Shown here: in pieces, positions 8,301 to 10,641 of the stretch
Numbering within the stretch: the stretch's first letter is position 1
Layout: the number at the start of each line of letters is the position of its first letter
Source of the DNA: Bacillota bacterium
GTDB lineage: Bacteria > Bacillota > Clostridia > Lachnospirales > Lachnospiraceae
Direction: 5' to 3'
DNA: 10,641 nt
Assembly (NCBI GenBank): GCA_023436765.1
Contig: JAEZHX010000115.1
Coordinates: forward strand, 1 to 10,641
Made by a program: the position numbers and the translations under genes
Notes under the pieces: model-generated
Told to the model about the DNA's origin: nothing
Database searches by the model: none
The model's input: only the letters and a program-made list of their open reading frames with translations

Positions 8301-9041
8301 AAAGATTTTGAAGGAGTTCTTTTTGTTATTGATAAACGCACGGATTATCTGATAAAGGCGCTGGAGCAGGTTGTGGAATATGTAGATGCTCCTACGGAGG
8401 AAAATCTTGAACTGGCGAAGAAAGTCTGCGCTGATTCGATCCTTGCTTCCGCTTCTCTTGATGTAACCGCCTCGAATCTGTCAAAAGACCTCGTGGACGG
8501 TTTACCGGAGATCGGCATTGATTACACCGACTATATGACCCCCTTCCATTATCAGTCCTATTTTTTAAGCCAGAATATAAGCAGCCTGGTAACCTTATAT
8601 TACCTTCTCGAGCATTCCGTTGAGATCCCGGAGATCCTTGAGGTATATGCCCGGAACAGTCTCGATTATGAATATGCAAACCGAAAGCTGGAATACCTGT
8701 CGATCAACAGTACTTTCCTTCATATTTCCGATGAGAACGAAGCGTATTTTCGTGACACCGTCTTCCCCAAATACTCTGCTATTGATACCGGAGAGGTTGG
8801 CTGGGAAGCAGAGGATGATATGAATAATGCCAAAGCTGACAGTGTTTTTAATGTAATGGAGACTGCTGTAAATAACATCACCTCAATTGATACCAACTCC
8901 TTACCGTTCGTCTCAGATTACTTAATGGAATTAAAAACCGAACTTATTGCCGGTGGCTATGAAGAGGCTGCTGTCCGGGCCACCATTGACCGTATCAATG
9001 AGCTGGCAGTAACCGCAGACGAGCTGATGAGTGATGAATAA
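5316..9041 (+). CDS. Membrane-anchored kinase-STAND NTPase fusion with helical outer domain
   Basis: A 1241-residue multidomain protein. Residues about 15-315 are a Hanks-type Ser/Thr kinase fold: glycine loop GKGCSTIAY (27-35), ATP lysine K54 in IIKEFFPY, catalytic loop HMDLSPDN (169-176), metal-binding D197 in DYN, and SPE (223-225). Residues about 365-560 are a P-loop NTPase of STAND/NACHT style: Walker A GEKGMGKTT (388-396), hydrophobic Walker B strand ending at D471, an ASRRG sensor-like strand (501-505), then a PLKESEVRKYL segment. A winged-helix-like part follows, ending in YRFTSDEAREYF (682-693). One membrane helix spans about 717-735. About 500 residues, mostly helical, lie beyond it, with a Pro/Thr-rich linker at 967-983. 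Positive charges before the helix put the enzymes inside and the tail outside. I infer a receptor in which ligand binding outside controls NTP-driven assembly and phosphorylation inside. Domain calls are firm; the role is inference. The kinase has atypical motifs and may be weak. Confidence 0.9.
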   Translation: MDDRTPLENGSCLILNNTEYTIKELVGKGCSTIAYRAEYLDEVIPDCVHSVIIKEFFPYHKNNYIYRDDNGCIVFNEFAEEYFYSQLANFNYGNSFHISLQDEHADKTAVNINSYKANNTVYTLVSCHNGETLGELIKQNYYHNLTDITECILNILDALDDFHHNNFLHMDLSPDNILLLPLDKGRKESVRRVFLIDYNNVVRKSDFLESNSVAVSYKELYSSPEQKIRDYKNISFSSDLYSVCVIFYELLIGNKPDTMSITRNNRYFPGENAGVFKNIPITARLQAKHILAKGLKLSPSQRYQSVSELKADLSELLDRINLLGITHSSLWEASCEAYQSAIDASNYPCSDKVILHQNISVSGNVVDSAAVLPAYLLKKNIKHCILCGEKGMGKTTALYQMWKSSVDEYNPRAFVCFYIAFDDYDENVHEFIKSKILRSMKYDRSRTDYDTALICLEEILDQCPSLTLLLDLPDSSAIKYNKLYDEISRLLRYNGVQIIIASRRGIPAFEITHAEMLPLKESEVRKYLTGKNLANDRSLPAILMNPQMLSFFGSIGAPDVEMTEKSILSAYFYHITHSDSEFSVGRNDRAAADYTLAVLLPKIAHTIKSKGFLTMNEIFSLVSKSYSQLDSKWFTRAFPDYTDKAFLIKGAIDTDHKFFEYLINYIAVKKLALISPDMNGNYRFTSDEAREYFNLEYINKRPLFILSNFRTDYLHRSAIVFAAVCIIFIGITIFNGYNKASVFPSTQMEKNLVKAALNRMVYTTTVLDGQLEFENKALNAILDSFDDSTEDYITYSEWVEKSGADFGAHSVSLFSDQDNQKLIESLNIPDNTIALDNLEYLYSQSVRNKEEYKRLFASLDDYLSVESGHTYKEKKAAVDYLVDYLNNDIATVYYKLQQLLYPIPKDAKDYIIHNYLPYSASFSSLFISQSMGETDFDEKLFICDEIRTGIIYNLKGIGFNIESTKLSGPAPTQAVVLTPTPAAELTRADREKAVIKDFEGVLFVIDKRTDYLIKALEQVVEYVDAPTEENLELAKKVCADSILASASLDVTASNLSKDLVDGLPEIGIDYTDYMTPFHYQSYFLSQNISSLVTLYYLLEHSVEIPEILEVYARNSLDYEYANRKLEYLSINSTFLHISDENEAYFRDTVFPKYSAIDTGEVGWEAEDDMNNAKADSVFNVMETAVNNITSIDTNSLPFVSDYLMELKTELIAGGYEEAAVRATIDRINELAVTADELMSDE

Positions 9042-9264
9042 GCAGTAATAGATGTATTCTAGACACATGGAAAACACTAACCTGACTCGTTGTAGAAGAA
9101 GTCGGAAAAATGTTAAACAGAATGAAAAATCAGTGTGTTACTATATTGGCAGTAAGTTCTTATTAATAAAAAGCAAGTAAGTATAAAAATAATTTGAAAA
9201 GGCAGAAATATTTTTACTTTAAATATCCTATATGATTAATAAAAAGAACGAGTGAGGTATTCTT
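9042..9264 (+). promoter_or_regulatory. Intergenic stretch before the lipoprotein gene
   Basis: This 223-base gap has no credible gene. It is AT-rich in its second half. TTGAAA (9194-9199) and the AT-rich TTTAAATAT stretch near 9218-9226 could be a weak promoter with a long spacer. A bulged stem of six pairs (9081-9105) is followed by A residues rather than T residues, so it does not look like a terminator. Read-through from the kinase-NTPase gene and a separate start here are both possible. Confidence 0.3.
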
Positions 9265-10065
9265 ATGAAGAGAAGAATGTATGCGTTATTATTGTTATTT
9301 CCATTACTTATTTTAAGCTCCTGCAAAAAAAACTATTATAATCCCGATGAAACCGAAGACATCGAAAGAAGTGATTATGAATATATCCAGCTATCAGCAA
9401 CTGATTTATCCCTGGAACTGGGTGATTATGTTAAGCTCGGAGCCGTGCTCAGTCCCCAATCCGATAAGACCATATCTTTTTCAAGCTCTGACAGCAAAGT
9501 CGCTGCCGTAGACAACTCCGGCAATATCAGTGCAGTATCGGCCGGAAAAGCCATTATTACTGCTCAGACCGAAGACGGAATTAAAGCAAATTGTCAGGTG
9601 GAGGTCAATGGTATACGGTATATGACAGTTACCGAGGAGGTTCCCGCAACTGCAAAAGGCGGCGAAAGCTTTACGATATCCGTAAAGTTTGAAAACTGTA
9701 CCTATCCGACGGTAAAAGTCATTCCTAACTGTAAAAGCGGTACTATTACATCGGCAAATGATACCATAAACTTTGATGGATCAGAAAAACAGATTTTTAC
9801 CGTCGGCGACACCGAAATTAATTTTGTCGTGGATGGTACAAAAGAAATTAACAGTATAATGATCGTTGGCTTTGACAAGGGCGAGCTGATTGATGCCAGG
9901 GAAATAACAATTTATCCTCCTTTACCCGATTATGAAGCACTAAAAAAGAGAATCACATCACTGGAAGGTAAGGTTGCCGACCTGGAAGATAAGCTGAAGG
10001 CACTTCCTGCTTTGGAAGAAAAAGTCACTGATCTGGAGAATCAACTGGATGCACTGAACGACTGA
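9265..10065 (+). CDS. Lipoprotein with BIG2 Ig-like domain and C-terminal coiled coil
   Basis: A 266-residue exported lipoprotein. Residues 1-20 form a type II signal peptide: MKRR, a leucine-rich core, and lipobox LSSC with the lipidated cysteine at C20. About 41-114 is a bacterial Ig-like group 2 domain, with LSLELGDYVKL, a central SSSDSKVAAVD and SGNISAVSAGKAIITA as the typical strands. About 115-222 is a second beta-rich region that I cannot name. Residues 223-266 are a coiled coil with Leu/Val/Ile spacing, containing two 12-residue repeats, KVADLEDKLKAL (236-247) and KVTDLENQLDAL (253-264). The ATG follows GTGAGG with seven bases between. The zinc-ribbon kinase gene starts 24 bases after the stop, so the two are probably one operon. 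The protein would sit on the outer face of the cytoplasmic membrane. It may pair with the outer domain of the kinase-NTPase protein or oligomerise through the coil; both are inferences. Confidence 0.9.
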   Translation: MKRRMYALLLLFPLLILSSCKKNYYNPDETEDIERSDYEYIQLSATDLSLELGDYVKLGAVLSPQSDKTISFSSSDSKVAAVDNSGNISAVSAGKAIITAQTEDGIKANCQVEVNGIRYMTVTEEVPATAKGGESFTISVKFENCTYPTVKVIPNCKSGTITSANDTINFDGSEKQIFTVGDTEINFVVDGTKEINSIMIVGFDKGELIDAREITIYPPLPDYEALKKRITSLEGKVADLEDKLKALPALEEKVTDLENQLDALND

Positions 10066-10089
10066 TGAGCGAAATCGGAGGTTATAGAA

Positions 10090-10641
10090 ATGCTTAACTA
10101 TAATAACAAAACTCGTTGTTCGGCCTGCTTTGCCGGGCTGGAAGCAGGGTCAAAGCATTGTCCGGTCTGCGGTTACAGTGACGAAAGCAATCAGAACCGT
10201 TTCCCGATTGCTCTTCCCTTCGGTACGGTTCTGATGGGCAGATATGTAATCGGAAATGTTCTCGGTAAGGGTGGCTTTGGAATTACCTACCTTGCCTTCG
10301 ACCTCAGGGATGACAAGGCAGTTGCCATCAAGGAATATCTGCCTGATACGCTGATTCACAGAAATTCCGGCGACACCTATATTACAACCTATGAGGGCGA
10401 GAAGGCTGAGAACTTCAGCCTGGGTGCGGAAAAGTTCTATGAAGAAGCAAAGACCGTTTCCAAATTCAACGGCCATCCGAATGTGATCAATGTTTATGAG
10501 TTTTTCTATGAGAACAACACTGCCTACTTTGTCATGGAATATATCAAGGGTGTTGATCTGAAAAAGTATATCGTACAGCACGGCGGAAGACTGTCGGAAG
10601 AGGAGACCATAAAGCTTCTGATGCCGATTCTGGATGCCCTG
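10090..10641 (+). CDS. Zinc-ribbon Ser/Thr protein kinase, 3' end outside window
   Basis: The first 184 codons of a kinase gene that runs off the window edge without a stop. An N-terminal zinc ribbon is formed by C10-x2-C13 and C24-x2-C27 (CSAC and CPVCG). The kinase domain begins near residue 48, with a complete glycine loop GKGGFGITY (59-67), ATP lysine K81 in AIKEYLP, a probable helix C glutamate E119 in FYEEAKT, HPNVINVYEFF, and a hinge-like VMEYIKGVDL (148-157). The HRD and DFG loops lie beyond the window, so activity cannot be confirmed. The ATG follows CGGAGGT (10075-10081) with eight bases between and lies 24 bases after the lipoprotein stop, so the two are likely co-transcribed. The visible part has no signal peptide or membrane segment. 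This kinase is canonical where the kinase-NTPase protein is degenerate, so it may be the main active kinase of the locus. That is inference. Confidence 0.92.
   Translation, partial: MLNYNNKTRCSACFAGLEAGSKHCPVCGYSDESNQNRFPIALPFGTVLMGRYVIGNVLGKGGFGITYLAFDLRDDKAVAIKEYLPDTLIHRNSGDTYITTYEGEKAENFSLGAEKFYEEAKTVSKFNGHPNVINVYEFFYENNTAYFVMEYIKGVDLKKYIVQHGGRLSEEETIKLLMPILDAL

Noticed and set aside
9081..9105. Terminator after the kinase-NTPase gene
   Set aside because: The stem is short and bulged and is followed by A residues, not T residues.
9052..9180. A 42-codon ORF between the kinase-NTPase and lipoprotein genes
   Set aside because: It has no ribosome binding site, is rich in basic residues with no recognisable motif, and lies in an AT-rich gap. 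Nothing supports it as a gene.
10150..10581. A 143-codon ORF on the minus strand
   Set aside because: It lies opposite the clear zinc-ribbon kinase reading frame, which has conserved kinase motifs and a good ribosome binding site. The minus frame has no recognisable features.
4092..10641. Calling the locus an anti-phage defence system
   Set aside because: STAND NTPases and kinases occur in defence systems, but no neighbouring defence gene, nuclease or other killing effector is visible, and the outer domain and lipoprotein fit surface signalling at least as well.

Overview
The window looks like a piece of a low-to-moderate G+C Firmicute chromosome, most likely a Clostridia/Lachnospiraceae member. 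This rests on strong AGGAGG-like ribosome binding sites, a probable TTG start, a Gram-positive-style lipoprotein, a U-tract terminator, and protein styles familiar from that group. I had no database to confirm the taxon. All genes read on the + strand.

Positions 1-3890 are a housekeeping-like part. A complete elongation factor G paralog (12-2099) carries altered GTPase signature motifs. After a probable weak terminator and a structured AT-rich leader comes an NCS2-family nucleobase permease (2353-3804). A very strong two-stage hairpin with a U tract (3834-3890) ends that unit.

Positions 3891-10641 look like a separate accessory signalling locus. In order it has: an AT-rich 200-base leader; a cytoplasmic protein of about 377 residues with a helix-turn-helix-like N-terminal part (4092-5225); a 1241-residue fusion of a Hanks-type kinase domain, a STAND/NACHT-like P-loop NTPase, one membrane helix and a large helical outer domain (5316-9041); a lipoprotein with a bacterial Ig-like (BIG2) domain and a C-terminal coiled coil (9265-10065); and the first 184 codons of a second kinase with an N-terminal zinc ribbon (10090 to the window edge). 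The last two are only 24 bases apart and probably co-transcribed.

The inferred theme is transmembrane signalling. The kinase-NTPase protein would place its enzymatic part inside and its helical domain outside. The lipoprotein would sit on the outer face of the same membrane. The zinc-ribbon kinase and the HTH-like protein would act in the cytoplasm. The two kinases share a KE[FY][FL]P-type motif after the ATP-binding lysine, so they belong to the same broad kinase subgroup. The first has several degenerate positions and the second is canonical as far as it is visible. What the system senses, and whether it serves physiology or defence, cannot be told from the window. I saw no rRNA, tRNA, CRISPR array, insertion sequence or attachment site.
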